From: Ferrimonas aestuarii
Lineage (GTDB): Bacteria; Pseudomonadota; Gammaproteobacteria; Enterobacterales; Shewanellaceae
Direction of reading: 5' to 3'
Length of the DNA: 64,000 nucleotides
Assembly (NCBI RefSeq): GCF_005116665.1
Contig: NZ_SWCJ01000005.1
Coordinates: 229,076-293,075 of the forward strand
This document shows, one piece after another, positions 1-7,555 of this stretch. A model generated the notes under the pieces. That model was not told the origin of the DNA. It saw nothing but the letters and a program-made list of their open reading frames with translations, and did no database searches. Position 1 is the stretch's first letter. The number at the start of each line of letters is the position of its first letter. The position numbers and the translations under genes were made by a program.

Positions 1-2
1 TG

Positions 3-566
3 GATCAGGCGGCCAAACACGCCGAGGGGCTGCACGCTGAGGCTGAGAAAGTGGCTCACGCCATGAAAGAGATTGACGGCATTGCCGAGCAAACCAACCT
101 GTTGGCACTGAACGCCGCCATTGAGGCGGCCCGTGCTGGAGAGCAGGGCCGAGGCTTTGCGGTGGTGGCCGATGAAGTTCGGGCGCTATCGACTCGCACT
201 CAACAAGCCACCACAGAGATTCAGAAAAACATCGAAGGCATGCATCAGACGCTGTCGTCTTGGGTGCAGAAGATGAATCACAACCATAAACTGGCGGATG
301 CCTGCTCTGAGGCGGCTCAAGCCAGCTCTGATGACATTGAACAGATCAATAATCAGATGGAGCAGGCTACCCAGTTGGCTAGTCAAAATGCTGCCGCGGC
401 CAGCCAGCAGCGCGCTGCGGTTCAGGAGATTGCACAAAGCCTGACAGACATGCAGGATCTAACCCACGCCAACTTAGAACTGACGGCGGATGTTGATGGC
501 AGCAGCCAAGAGATACAGAAACAGGTTGGGGTGATAGGCTCCCTGCATCTGAGCTTTAATCAGTAA
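3..566 (+). CDS. Methyl-accepting chemotaxis protein, C-terminal part (cut by window start)
   Basis: The open frame enters from the left edge, so the sensor domain, membrane segments and HAMP are outside the window. What is visible is the cytoplasmic signalling helix bundle, including the highly conserved hairpin tip ([20 protein letters not shown], then [14 protein letters not shown]), which contacts CheW and CheA in every receptor of this family. The remaining residues are the returning coiled coil, and the protein ends without a CheR-docking pentapeptide. A strong terminator follows 8 bases after the stop. The ligand cannot be told from this part. Confidence 0.95.
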   Translation, partial: DQAAKHAEGLHAEAEKVAHAMKEIDGIAEQTNLLALNAAIEAARAGEQGRGFAVVADEVRALSTRTQQATTEIQKNIEGMHQTLSSWVQKMNHNHKLADACSEAAQASSDDIEQINNQMEQATQLASQNAAAASQQRAAVQEIAQSLTDMQDLTHANLELTADVDGSSQEIQKQVGVIGSLHLSFNQ

Positions 567-573
567 ATTCAAA

Positions 574-596
574 GGGCGCCCACAGGCGCCTTTTTT
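574..596 (+). terminator. Rho-independent terminator of the chemoreceptor gene
   Basis: A GGGCGCC / GGCGCC stem with a 4-base loop is followed directly by six T residues, 8 bases after the stop codon of the chemoreceptor. Confidence 0.9.
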
Positions 597-770
597 GTGC
601 CAAATGGGTTCAGGCAGCATCAAGGTTTAGAACGATGTGATGCAGGTGCAAGATGGGTTTGCTCGTGCTTCTCCTAATCAGTCTCCAAACCAAAAGACAA
701 ACGTCCAGTTTTACGAAAGGGCGCTGAGTAACGGCAGTGTACCACTGGTCATCTTGGAATAACCTTGGCA

Positions 771-786
771 GGTGAGTGGGATCACA
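771..786. promoter_or_regulatory. Possible CRP site upstream of the LysR gene
   Basis: GGTGA-N6-TCACA matches the CRP consensus TGTGA-N6-TCACA except for one base in the left arm. It lies about 77 bases before the LysR start codon. CRP governs many anaerobic respiration genes in Shewanella, which would suit the neighbouring cytochrome operon. A single near-match by eye is weak evidence. Confidence 0.35.
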
Positions 787-833
787 TTGTGTACGCTGCC
801 ATTACTCAATCGATTCTCTTTGATGTAATCTAA

Positions 834-849
834 ATTAGAATTTTCTAAT
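834..849. promoter_or_regulatory. Palindrome ATTAG-N6-CTAAT before the LysR gene
   Basis: A perfect inverted repeat (ATTAG, six bases, CTAAT), extended by matching A/T bases to 832-851, ends 13 bases before the LysR start codon. The same 16-bp pattern is found upstream of the octaheme cytochrome operon (5237-5252) and twice upstream of the RND operon (49281-49296 and 49314-49329). Its place over the probable ribosome-binding/promoter region suggests an autoregulatory operator; which protein binds is unknown. Confidence 0.6.
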
Positions 850-862
850 TTAAAGGGATCGA

Positions 863-1765
863 ATGATGAAAACTCAAGATCTGAGTACCCTGGTGGCGGT
901 TGTCGAACAGGGCAGCGTCACCGGTGCTGCACAGCGCCTTAACCTGACTCACTCTGCGGTCTCGCAACGATTAAAACAGCTCGAGTTACAGCTATCGACG
1001 CCTTTGCTCAATCGTCAGGTGACGCCGGTGCAGCCCACGGAAGCCGGCGAACGGGTGATTAAACATGCGCGGGAGGTGCTTCACTTAGAGCTGGAACTGC
1101 TGACCGACCTTAGACACAAACGTCAGCGGCCACTAAGGCTGAGCTGCACACCCGCTTTTGGAGCCTGCTTTCTGAGTGCGGCCTTGTCCGAATTTTCCCA
1201 ATGTTGCAGTCACTCGGTGGCTTTTGATTATCAATCTGGTGAGTCCATTCTAAAGGGCTTACATCAAGGGCTTTACGACATCGCCATTGTGGAGCATTTA
1301 GAGCCGTTGGCCGAAACCGATTGGGCTCAGCCATTGCCGCCGGATCAAGTGGCGTTCGTGGGCTGTCCAGAGCGCCTGGCACGCTTGCAAGATGGAGACA
1401 TCAGCAGCTTGTCATCTCAGCCTCTGTTTGTGGCGAAGCCCGGCTGCTGCTCTCGGGATCTGTTGTGTAAAAATCTGGCCACTCTGGGGCTGAATTTAGA
1501 CCACTTTCAGGCGCTCACCTCTTGTGGCGATCTGCATTTTATGGAGCGAGCTCTGCTGGACGGTGCCGGAATCGGCTTTGTGTCCACTGCGTTGGTGAAA
1601 TCCCACCTGAAGGCCGGTCGATTAGATGCACTGGAGTTGCCGGAATTCACCCATCGCTGTTACCGAAGCATGGTGGCCAGCGTCAGTGCGGTTGAGCAGC
1701 CCTGGTTTGCCGCCATGGTGAAAAGCATTGAGTCGGCTTTCTATACTTCAGCGAATCAAATATAA
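863..1765 (+). CDS. LysR-family transcriptional regulator
   Basis: A 300-residue protein of normal LysR length. Residues about 5-65 form the winged helix-turn-helix (QGSVTGAAQRLNLTHSAVSQ is the recognition region), followed by a linker helix and a two-lobed effector-binding domain. Two ATG codons stand in tandem at the start; either could be used, and GGGA lies just upstream. The gene is convergent with the cytochrome/porin/octaheme operon and the two share the ATTAG-N6-CTAAT palindrome, so it may control that operon. This link is inference. The effector is unknown; several cysteines in the effector domain (including a CC pair) are notable but not proof of redox sensing. Confidence 0.93.
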   Translation: MMKTQDLSTLVAVVEQGSVTGAAQRLNLTHSAVSQRLKQLELQLSTPLLNRQVTPVQPTEAGERVIKHAREVLHLELELLTDLRHKRQRPLRLSCTPAFGACFLSAALSEFSQCCSHSVAFDYQSGESILKGLHQGLYDIAIVEHLEPLAETDWAQPLPPDQVAFVGCPERLARLQDGDISSLSSQPLFVAKPGCCSRDLLCKNLATLGLNLDHFQALTSCGDLHFMERALLDGAGIGFVSTALVKSHLKAGRLDALELPEFTHRCYRSMVASVSAVEQPWFAAMVKSIESAFYTSANQI

Positions 1766-1766
1766 G

Positions 1767-1798
1767 AACGCCCGTTCCGTTGAGCGGGCGTTTGCGTT
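1767..1798 (+). terminator. Terminator after the LysR gene
   Basis: AACGCCCG and CGGGCGTT form a stem with a 10-base loop right after the LysR stop, followed by a short T-rich stretch. A second hairpin with GGGCGCA / TGCGCCC arms (1801-1823) sits just downstream of the opposing octaheme gene and may serve that strand. Confidence 0.7.
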
Positions 1799-1828
1799 AA
1801 GGGCGCAGCAGGGAGTTGCGCCCGATTA

Positions 1829-3205
1829 CTACTGAGCCGTGCGTTTTTTCCTCATGGGGTCTCCCTCATAGCCAAGCGCACTCCAATCTAAGCGCCCCTT
1901 TTTGCTATGACAGTCCATGCAGTTAAGCGCTTGCTCCTTTGGGGACACCATGTGGTTGAGCTTCCACCACATCTCGGTCTCGGCAAAGCCATAGTCGCCG
2001 CTATAGCTCAGGCCTTTGGCTTTCATGTCAGGGTGATCGTTCATGCCCAGTCGCGCGGCTTGATCCCAGTCGAAACTCTTCCAATAGCCCTGTTTGCCAA
2101 ACACCTTGGTAGGGATAAATACCTGGTGCTTCACATCAAACAGCTGCTTTCCTCGATGCACCTTAAAGGGGTAGATTTTCGAGACTCCGTCATCCACTTG
2201 CCCTTTAGGTCGGCGCAGGGGCGTGACTTGAGCGGGATCCATCTTGTCCCCGAACAGGTAGGCTTCTGAGCTGCCGTTGTACCAGGCGTATTCTGGGGTA
2301 ACGTTTTTGCCCCAGGTAAATTCCCCTTTCTTCTTCATGTAGCCTTTTTTGCCAAACTGGTCTTTGAACTCCTCTCGGTCTTCACCCGCCTTGGACCAGT
2401 CCCACCACAACTTGGTGGGCTCGACTTTGGCAAACTCGGGAATGTGGCAGGTTTGGCAGGCCACCTTTTCGGTGTGGCGATTCAGTTTGGCGTTGTCGTG
2501 AACGTCACCTTCGTGGCAATGACTGCACTCGAGGCGAGCACTGGTACGCATGCCTGGAGAGACGCTGGTCGCTTGCCCAAGAAGCTGATGTGACTCCTCT
2601 TGATGGCAATCCTGGCACTGAAAATCCATGCCATCGGCATCCATATGCACATCGGTGCTGCGATCTGGGTACGCCATGCTGGAGTCCAGATCGCCGTGTT
2701 TAACGCCATCGCCACCGCCGCCATAGAAGTGGCAGCTACCGCAGTTGTCTCGTACTGGTTGACCTACATTTTGCGCCACATTGACTAGGTTGACGCTTTT
2801 AAAGGGCAAGCCGCTGTTGTCTTTTTGATAGGTGCCGGTGGTGTCGTGACACACTAGGCAGTCCACCTTAGTGGCATCGGTGAAATCGAATGATTGGTCT
2901 TCCCAGCCATAACCTGCATGACATTGAGTGCAGCGAGCTTCGTTGCTGACTACGGAGACGCAGTAGTTGTTGATGGCGTTCTTCTTGCCTAGTTTGACCT
3001 TGTTGCCATCGATGTTTTGAGTTTTGTCCCAGGTCCAGTGGCTGGTCTGCATGAAGGACTCGGTGTGCTGTTCATGACACTGGATGCACTGTTCGGTGGC
3101 TTGTGGCCCAGTTTGGATCGGCCCTTCAATAAACTCTTGGTGAGGGTTTGCTAGCAGAGCCAGAGGCACCAGAGCCAGCATTGAGGCGAGCATATTGGGT
3201 TTCAT
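1829..3205 (-). CDS. otr: Octaheme tetrathionate reductase-type cytochrome c
   Basis: The protein has eight CXXCH haem-binding motifs (CIQCH, CTQCH, CLVCH, CGSCH, CQDCH, CSHCH, CQTCH, CMDCH) in 458 residues, the number and length of the OTR family described from Shewanella oneidensis, a periplasmic enzyme that reduces tetrathionate and, in vitro, nitrite and hydroxylamine. A Sec signal peptide (MKPNMLASMLALVPLALLA) precedes it. The ATG at 3205 is chosen over an upstream in-frame codon because AAGGAA lies at proper spacing and the signal peptide starts there. A VKHGD segment near residue 169 may supply the lysine ligand of the active haem; this is a guess. It is the last gene of an operon with a porin and a monoheme cytochrome. 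Confidence 0.88.
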   Translation of the reverse strand: MKPNMLASMLALVPLALLANPHQEFIEGPIQTGPQATEQCIQCHEQHTESFMQTSHWTWDKTQNIDGNKVKLGKKNAINNYCVSVVSNEARCTQCHAGYGWEDQSFDFTDATKVDCLVCHDTTGTYQKDNSGLPFKSVNLVNVAQNVGQPVRDNCGSCHFYGGGGDGVKHGDLDSSMAYPDRSTDVHMDADGMDFQCQDCHQEESHQLLGQATSVSPGMRTSARLECSHCHEGDVHDNAKLNRHTEKVACQTCHIPEFAKVEPTKLWWDWSKAGEDREEFKDQFGKKGYMKKKGEFTWGKNVTPEYAWYNGSSEAYLFGDKMDPAQVTPLRRPKGQVDDGVSKIYPFKVHRGKQLFDVKHQVFIPTKVFGKQGYWKSFDWDQAARLGMNDHPDMKAKGLSYSGDYGFAETEMWWKLNHMVSPKEQALNCMDCHSKKGRLDWSALGYEGDPMRKKRTAQ

Positions 3206-3257
3206 GTGTATTTCCTTAACGCTTGAAATCGGCCCCCATGATGGATGCCGAGACAAG

Positions 3258-4850
3258 TTAGAATTTCAGGGTGATGGAGGCGTTGGCGTCCCACGCCGTA
3301 TCGACAACAGGCATCATGGAGAACGCTTGACCGTCGATGACCTCATCGATGTTTTGAGGAGCGCCTACAGGGGAGCCGGAGCCTGAATAATCAAAGTCGT
3401 AATAGAGGCCAGCGACCTTTATGAACATCCGCGGGTTGACCTCATAGATGTAGTAGGCCTCGAACGCGTGGCCTCGGGTGGCCAGCTTGGAGCCGATGGG
3501 GTCGTCTTGGGCTTGGGTAAAGGGGGTCCAATACTTGGAGCCGTAGTTGTATTCCAGTCCCAGCTTTTGGTTGTCGGCGATGGGTAACTGGATGCCGGTG
3601 TAGATGGACCAAGCGTCGTGGGCTTCATTATCGGTGCTGCCGATGGGGCTCATGTCGACAGTGCCATCTGGGTTCATGGCATACAGGGGATCGGAGTTCA
3701 TGCCGCCGAACATGCCAACGTTGCCATTGGGATCGGTTCGGGTCCAACCCAAAGAGGTAAACCATTTGAGGCCGTTGTCCTCCTCACGCACAAAGGTCAA
3801 GCCGCCTAGGTAGATGTCGCCAATGTTGGTGCTTGGCTGATAGCGGGTCACAAAATTCACGTTGGAGGGAACTTGCATGCCGGGCATCATGATGTCGATG
3901 AGCTCTTGGGGCATCGCCATGGTGCCTTTAAAGCCGTCGGCGACGTCCATGGCTGCGAATAACGTCATCTGCAGCACATTACTGCCATCATCAAGTAGAT
4001 CGATATTAAAGCCGCCAAGGTGGGTGTCGTCGGTTTCGATGTTGCCAAACATCTCTCCATTGCCCCATTCGGACTCATAACCTTGGCCATAGCAAAAGCG
4101 CAGCACTTGGCCGTCGATGCCGGTGATCTCTCCCAGTTTGTAGCCAAGGGTGACGCCATCAAAATTGAAATTCACTAGGTGGCCCGATGGTGTGCCGCCA
4201 CGCAGTTCGTTTTCCCTTAGGTTGGTCGGATACCCGTAACTCGAGGGACGGCGACCGATGGATAGGTAGGCATGGCTGCCGCCAATGTTTTTCCAATCGA
4301 AATAGGCCCGCTCCACGCGTAAAGTGTCACCATTGGGGTGACCACTGCTGGTGCCATCTTGGGTGAAGGAGTTCCAGGAATCGAACACATTGACTTCGGT
4401 GGAATCGCCCCAGTTTTTAAACATGGTGAGGCGTCCGGTGAAATTGACGTTGTCCCAGACCTTGGCTTTGATATTGAGGCGCAATCTGGTGGTGTAGAAC
4501 AGATCGTTATCAATGTCCTTGGGCATCGGTTTTACCCCAGGGCCAAACATCGACATCGCCATTCGCTGACCGTCAGGCGTTTGCACTGTCATGCCGGGGC
4601 CCCAGCTAACGTCTTGATAGTGCAGTGAGTGAACTTTAGTTCGAAAGTCGCCGGTGATGGCAACGCGATCCGTGGCGGCGTGGGTTTCCGGTCTATCGAC
4701 TCGTTCTGACAGGTACTCCACTTCTTCCATCAGCTCAGCTAACTGACGCTTTAAGGTGTCAACATCACTGGAAGTGTCTTGGGCCATGGCTTGGGGCCAG
4801 ATTAAAACTTGGCTAATTATCAGTGCGAGGGCGGTGGGTTTCATCATCAT
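3258..4850 (-). CDS. Outer-membrane porin with N-terminal coiled coil (DUF3373-like)
   Basis: A 530-residue protein with a signal peptide (cleavage likely after AMA), a short coiled coil (DVDTLKRQLAELMEEVEYLSE) and then alternating aromatic/polar beta strands ending in a terminal phenylalanine (ITLKF), the usual signal for outer-membrane barrel assembly. This layout resembles the DUF3373 porins often found beside multihaem cytochromes. The start has three ATG codons in a row with GGGAGAT upstream. It lies 26 bases after the monoheme cytochrome and 52 bases before the octaheme gene, so the three are one operon. It may admit the substrate or hold the cytochromes at the outer membrane. Confidence 0.82.
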   Translation of the reverse strand: MMMKPTALALIISQVLIWPQAMAQDTSSDVDTLKRQLAELMEEVEYLSERVDRPETHAATDRVAITGDFRTKVHSLHYQDVSWGPGMTVQTPDGQRMAMSMFGPGVKPMPKDIDNDLFYTTRLRLNIKAKVWDNVNFTGRLTMFKNWGDSTEVNVFDSWNSFTQDGTSSGHPNGDTLRVERAYFDWKNIGGSHAYLSIGRRPSSYGYPTNLRENELRGGTPSGHLVNFNFDGVTLGYKLGEITGIDGQVLRFCYGQGYESEWGNGEMFGNIETDDTHLGGFNIDLLDDGSNVLQMTLFAAMDVADGFKGTMAMPQELIDIMMPGMQVPSNVNFVTRYQPSTNIGDIYLGGLTFVREEDNGLKWFTSLGWTRTDPNGNVGMFGGMNSDPLYAMNPDGTVDMSPIGSTDNEAHDAWSIYTGIQLPIADNQKLGLEYNYGSKYWTPFTQAQDDPIGSKLATRGHAFEAYYIYEVNPRMFIKVAGLYYDFDYSGSGSPVGAPQNIDEVIDGQAFSMMPVVDTAWDANASITLKF

Positions 4851-4876
4851 TATCTCCCTATATCTGTTGTTATGGT

Positions 4877-5197
4877 TTAGCCACAGGTTGCAGGCTGGTC
4901 GGAGTCTGCGGCGTGGTTGTAGAGAAACTGCTGAATATCAAGCAGAGCTTTGTCGGCAAGCCCTTGAAACACCTCTGGTTTGGCTTTGTGCTTGTTGCGT
5001 TGGAAGAAGCGATCCCACTGAGCCATGGTTTTGGACATCGGGGTGAGCTCACCCCCTTGTGCACTCTGGCTGTGGCAGGCTTTGCAGTGCTTTTTGTACA
5101 GGTGTTTGCCCTTCTTCGGATTGCCGCCTTCGACGGCAATGGCGCTGCAGCTAATGGCAAGTGCCAGAGAGGAGACGATCAGAGTGTGTGTTTTCAT
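4877..5197 (-). CDS. Small monoheme c-type cytochrome
   Basis: A 106-residue periplasmic class I cytochrome c. It has a Sec signal peptide (MKTHTLIVSSLALAISCSAIA), one haem motif CKACH near residue 38, and a likely methionine ligand in the ELTPMSKTM stretch. The C-terminal half holds the usual two helices. It is the first gene of the operon with the porin and octaheme reductase and probably shuttles electrons to the octaheme enzyme. Two palindromes lie upstream: ATTAG-N6-CTAAT at 5237-5252 and CTAACG-GTGA-CGTTAG at 5270-5285. Confidence 0.88.
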   Translation of the reverse strand: MKTHTLIVSSLALAISCSAIAVEGGNPKKGKHLYKKHCKACHSQSAQGGELTPMSKTMAQWDRFFQRNKHKAKPEVFQGLADKALLDIQQFLYNHAADSDQPATCG

Positions 5198-5236
5198 GGT
5201 GGTATTTCCATTTTCATTTGATTCAGGAAATACTTT

Positions 5237-5252
5237 ATTAGATCTGTCTAAT
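5237..5252. promoter_or_regulatory. Palindrome ATTAG-N6-CTAAT before the cytochrome operon
   Basis: An exact ATTAG-N6-CTAAT, the same as before the LysR gene and the RND operon, sits 40 bases upstream of the cytochrome start codon, where a promoter would be expected. Confidence 0.6.
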
Positions 5253-5269
5253 GTTTTCCGTGGACAATT

Positions 5270-5285
5270 CTAACGGTGACGTTAG
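5270..5285. promoter_or_regulatory. Second palindrome before the cytochrome operon (CTAACG-GTGA-CGTTAG)
   Basis: A perfect 6+6 inverted repeat with a 4-base centre lies 73 bases upstream of the cytochrome start, just outside the ATTAG palindrome. It does not match CRP or FNR consensus and could bind a second regulator. Confidence 0.5.
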
Positions 5286-5424
5286 CGAATCTGACGGCGG
5301 AGCGAGGAGGCGGGGAGGAGCTGTGATCCGATTATCACTTTAGGGGGAATGGGGATCTTAATGGCGTAAAATTAGGTGCTAAATTTTGGTTAAAACTGTG
5401 AACAATAACTGTGGTTTGGAATGG

Positions 5425-5448
5425 AAAAGGCCACCTTTGGATGGCCTT
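5425..5448 (-). terminator. Terminator downstream of the META lipoprotein gene
   Basis: Read on the minus strand, AAGGCCA and TGGCCTT pair around an 8-base loop and are followed by TTCC. It lies 26 bases after the stop codon. Confidence 0.7.
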
Positions 5449-5473
5449 CTATTAAGGGCAAAATATCATGGAC

Positions 5474-6226
5474 TTATTGCTGTTTTTGATACTCCACCAA
5501 CAAAGAGTCTCCTTGCCACCACTGCAGTTTATCGTCGTCGACTGTGGTGTGGTCAGCTTGGCTAAAGGCGCTCATCAGCAGCTGCTCTTGCTTTGACATC
5601 GGTTCTGGGCAGGCCATCATGGTCATGCCTGCTGAATCCAGCCACAGGGCGTCCCCGGCGGCGGTCAGTTTGCCGAAGAATCGATTGCAGCCACTGTCGC
5701 CACCGGCTTTACCCTCGGTAATATCAATGGACAGCTCCGGCGCTTTCTCGTCATTCATGCTGACGATGTCCGCCATCCCCTGAAGTGATACTAGGGTCCA
5801 GTTGCCATTTGCCTGACGGAAACTGTCTAGGCTTGTGGGTTTGTAGGCTTCCAAAATGACTTGGTCGTTGTTGAGAATCTGCAGGCGGCCATGTTGCACT
5901 TGGTAACCGGTGGCTTTAGCCATCGCTTGATTGTAGCGCTGTTCATAACCCGCAACCGGTTGCTGGCATCCCATTCTGGTGCTCATCTGAGGACCAAAGC
6001 TCTGTCCCGCTTCAGGCCACTGACCGTTAATGCGGTTACAACCAAAATAGGCCTGCATTTTGCCTTGTGCGATGGTGAGTTCCGCTTGGTTGTCCCCGGA
6101 GCCTAAGCGAACCGCTTCACCTTGTAGTCGGCCAATTGTCCACTGGCCGTCAACTTGAACAGGCTCAGAAGTCATGGAGGAGCAACCAGCTAGCAGCATC
6201 GCTGCCATTACAGCAGTGGATTTCAT
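5474..6226 (-). CDS. Lipoprotein with two META/HslJ-like domains
   Basis: A 250-residue protein with a lipoprotein signal (lipobox LLAGC, Cys15). Two repeats follow, each ending in a GCN(R) motif and a later MGCQ or MACP cysteine (about residues 20-125 and 135-245), the signature of META domains as in E. coli HslJ, a heat-induced protein linked to novobiocin resistance. The paired cysteines in each repeat probably form disulphides in the periplasm. The gene stands alone, with its own terminator. Exact role unknown. Confidence 0.82.
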   Translation of the reverse strand: MKSTAVMAAMLLAGCSSMTSEPVQVDGQWTIGRLQGEAVRLGSGDNQAELTIAQGKMQAYFGCNRINGQWPEAGQSFGPQMSTRMGCQQPVAGYEQRYNQAMAKATGYQVQHGRLQILNNDQVILEAYKPTSLDSFRQANGNWTLVSLQGMADIVSMNDEKAPELSIDITEGKAGGDSGCNRFFGKLTAAGDALWLDSAGMTMMACPEPMSKQEQLLMSAFSQADHTTVDDDKLQWWQGDSLLVEYQKQQ

Positions 6227-6540
6227 AATGACTCTCGATATCGGTAAATGGAAAAACTAATAGTGTAGTTAGTGACTGCAACTTTAGAGTGCGGGCACCA
6301 TACAGAAGAGGTTTCATTATAGAGCCGGACAGTGGGTTTCAATAAGCGATATTTGTGTCAGCCGGTAACTGAAACTTACAATGCTATGACTTTGTTATTT
6401 GAGGCTTTGCTAGGGCTGCATATCTTTTTGATTAAGGCAAACGCGCAAACGCATAGTGGCTCGATATTGATTCTGAACTCGAAAATCAATGACTGGTGTA
6501 AAAACGAGCATGAAAGGTCAATACTCCCTATATTGCCCTG
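6227..6540. other. Intergenic stretch, 314 bases
   Basis: This holds the promoter region of the META lipoprotein on the minus strand and the sequence downstream of the AraC gene. A 70-codon plus-strand frame is present but has no ribosome-binding site or recognisable content. No clear terminator or operator was seen. Confidence 0.5.
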
Positions 6541-7458
6541 CTAATGCGCCCGATTCTCAGCTCGATATTCAGAGGGAGTCAATCCGACCTTGTTCTTGAA
6601 GAGCCGTGAAAAATACTGCGGATAATCAAAACCCAGTCCGTAGGCGATGGTTGCCACAGAATCCGATGTCGACAGCAGCAGATCTTTAGAGCGTTCTATC
6701 AGAGCTCGATGGATCCAATCTTTGGTAGTTTTTCCGGTTTCCGCTTTCAAAGCGTCGCTGAGGTAACGGCTGGTCATGTTCATCTTTTGCGCCAGCTCTT
6801 CCACTTCAGGCAGGTTCATCGATTCCGCCTCCAGTTGCTGCATACGCTGGTCCAGTATCTGGGCAAAGCGTTCATACACCGATGAGCTGGACTCTTTACG
6901 CATCAGGAACTGGCGATGGTAGTAGCGATTGGCATAGCGAAGCAGGGTGGATAACTGGGATAGGATTAGCTCTTTGGTGAACGCATCTTGATTATTGTGG
7001 TATTCCGCTTCGATGGCATCGAAGATGGCGGCCATCTGCTTCTCCTCTTTAGGAGACAGGTGCAGCGCCTCGTTAACCGAATAGTTGAAGAAGTGATATT
7101 GCTTGAGCTGCTGCTGAATTTCATGGCCACGAATGTAGTCTTCATGGAAGCAAATGGTGCGAGCCACCGAGCTTACTTTTACCCCTCGACTGGCGATCTC
7201 TTGTTCTGGTGCCATGAAGATCATAGTGCCGTTGGAGCAATCGTATTTGGTGCGGCCGTAATGGATTTCGCCTTCGGTAATGTGCTTCAAGGAGATAGAG
7301 TAGAAACTGGCTTGAAGAGACAGGTTCTCAGTACAAGCAAACTCTGATTGACGCTCATCGGAGTTGAATTTCATCACGTCAATTAGGGGATGCTCCGGTG
7401 GCCGAATTCCAAAAGCCTGGTTCTGTTCGGTAATGGATTTGAAGTGGTACTTTTTCAC
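6541..7458 (-). CDS. AraC-family transcriptional regulator
   Basis: A 305-residue regulator with an N-terminal cupin-like sensor region (about 20-140, GTMIFMAPEQEI) and a C-terminal AraC double helix-turn-helix (about 205-300) ending in the family signature IAYGLGFDYPQYFSRLFKNKVGL. The start is a GTG with GGTAGGG-type sequence upstream. It lies downstream of an alpha/beta hydrolase gene in the same direction, with a hairpin between them, so it may be transcribed separately and regulate the hydrolase. This type is common among regulators of small-molecule catabolism. The effector is unknown. Confidence 0.92.
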   Translation of the reverse strand: MKKYHFKSITEQNQAFGIRPPEHPLIDVMKFNSDERQSEFACTENLSLQASFYSISLKHITEGEIHYGRTKYDCSNGTMIFMAPEQEIASRGVKVSSVARTICFHEDYIRGHEIQQQLKQYHFFNYSVNEALHLSPKEEKQMAAIFDAIEAEYHNNQDAFTKELILSQLSTLLRYANRYYHRQFLMRKESSSSVYERFAQILDQRMQQLEAESMNLPEVEELAQKMNMTSRYLSDALKAETGKTTKDWIHRALIERSKDLLLSTSDSVATIAYGLGFDYPQYFSRLFKNKVGLTPSEYRAENRAH

Positions 7459-7492
7459 GACACTACCCTACCTTTCACGGTGTTAACCTTTT

Positions 7493-7526
7493 AAAGCAAA
7501 GCTCAGGTGCCACTATGCACCTGAGC
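7493..7526 (-). terminator. Hairpin between hydrolase and AraC genes
   Basis: GCTCAGGTGC and GCACCTGAGC form a perfect 10-bp stem with a 6-base loop, about 30 bases after the hydrolase stop. On the minus strand it is followed by a broken T-rich run (TTTGCTTT), so termination may be partial. Confidence 0.65.
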
Positions 7527-7555
7527 CTGTGTGAGCATTGCTAGTCTTGGGTTCC

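Noticed and set aside
5323..5340. TGTGA and TCACT halves resembling a CRP site
   Set aside because: The halves are 8 bases apart instead of 6, so they do not form a proper site.
6332..6544. 70-codon plus-strand frame in a gap
   Set aside because: No ribosome-binding site, low-complexity AT-rich content and no recognisable domain; it runs into the end of the AraC gene.
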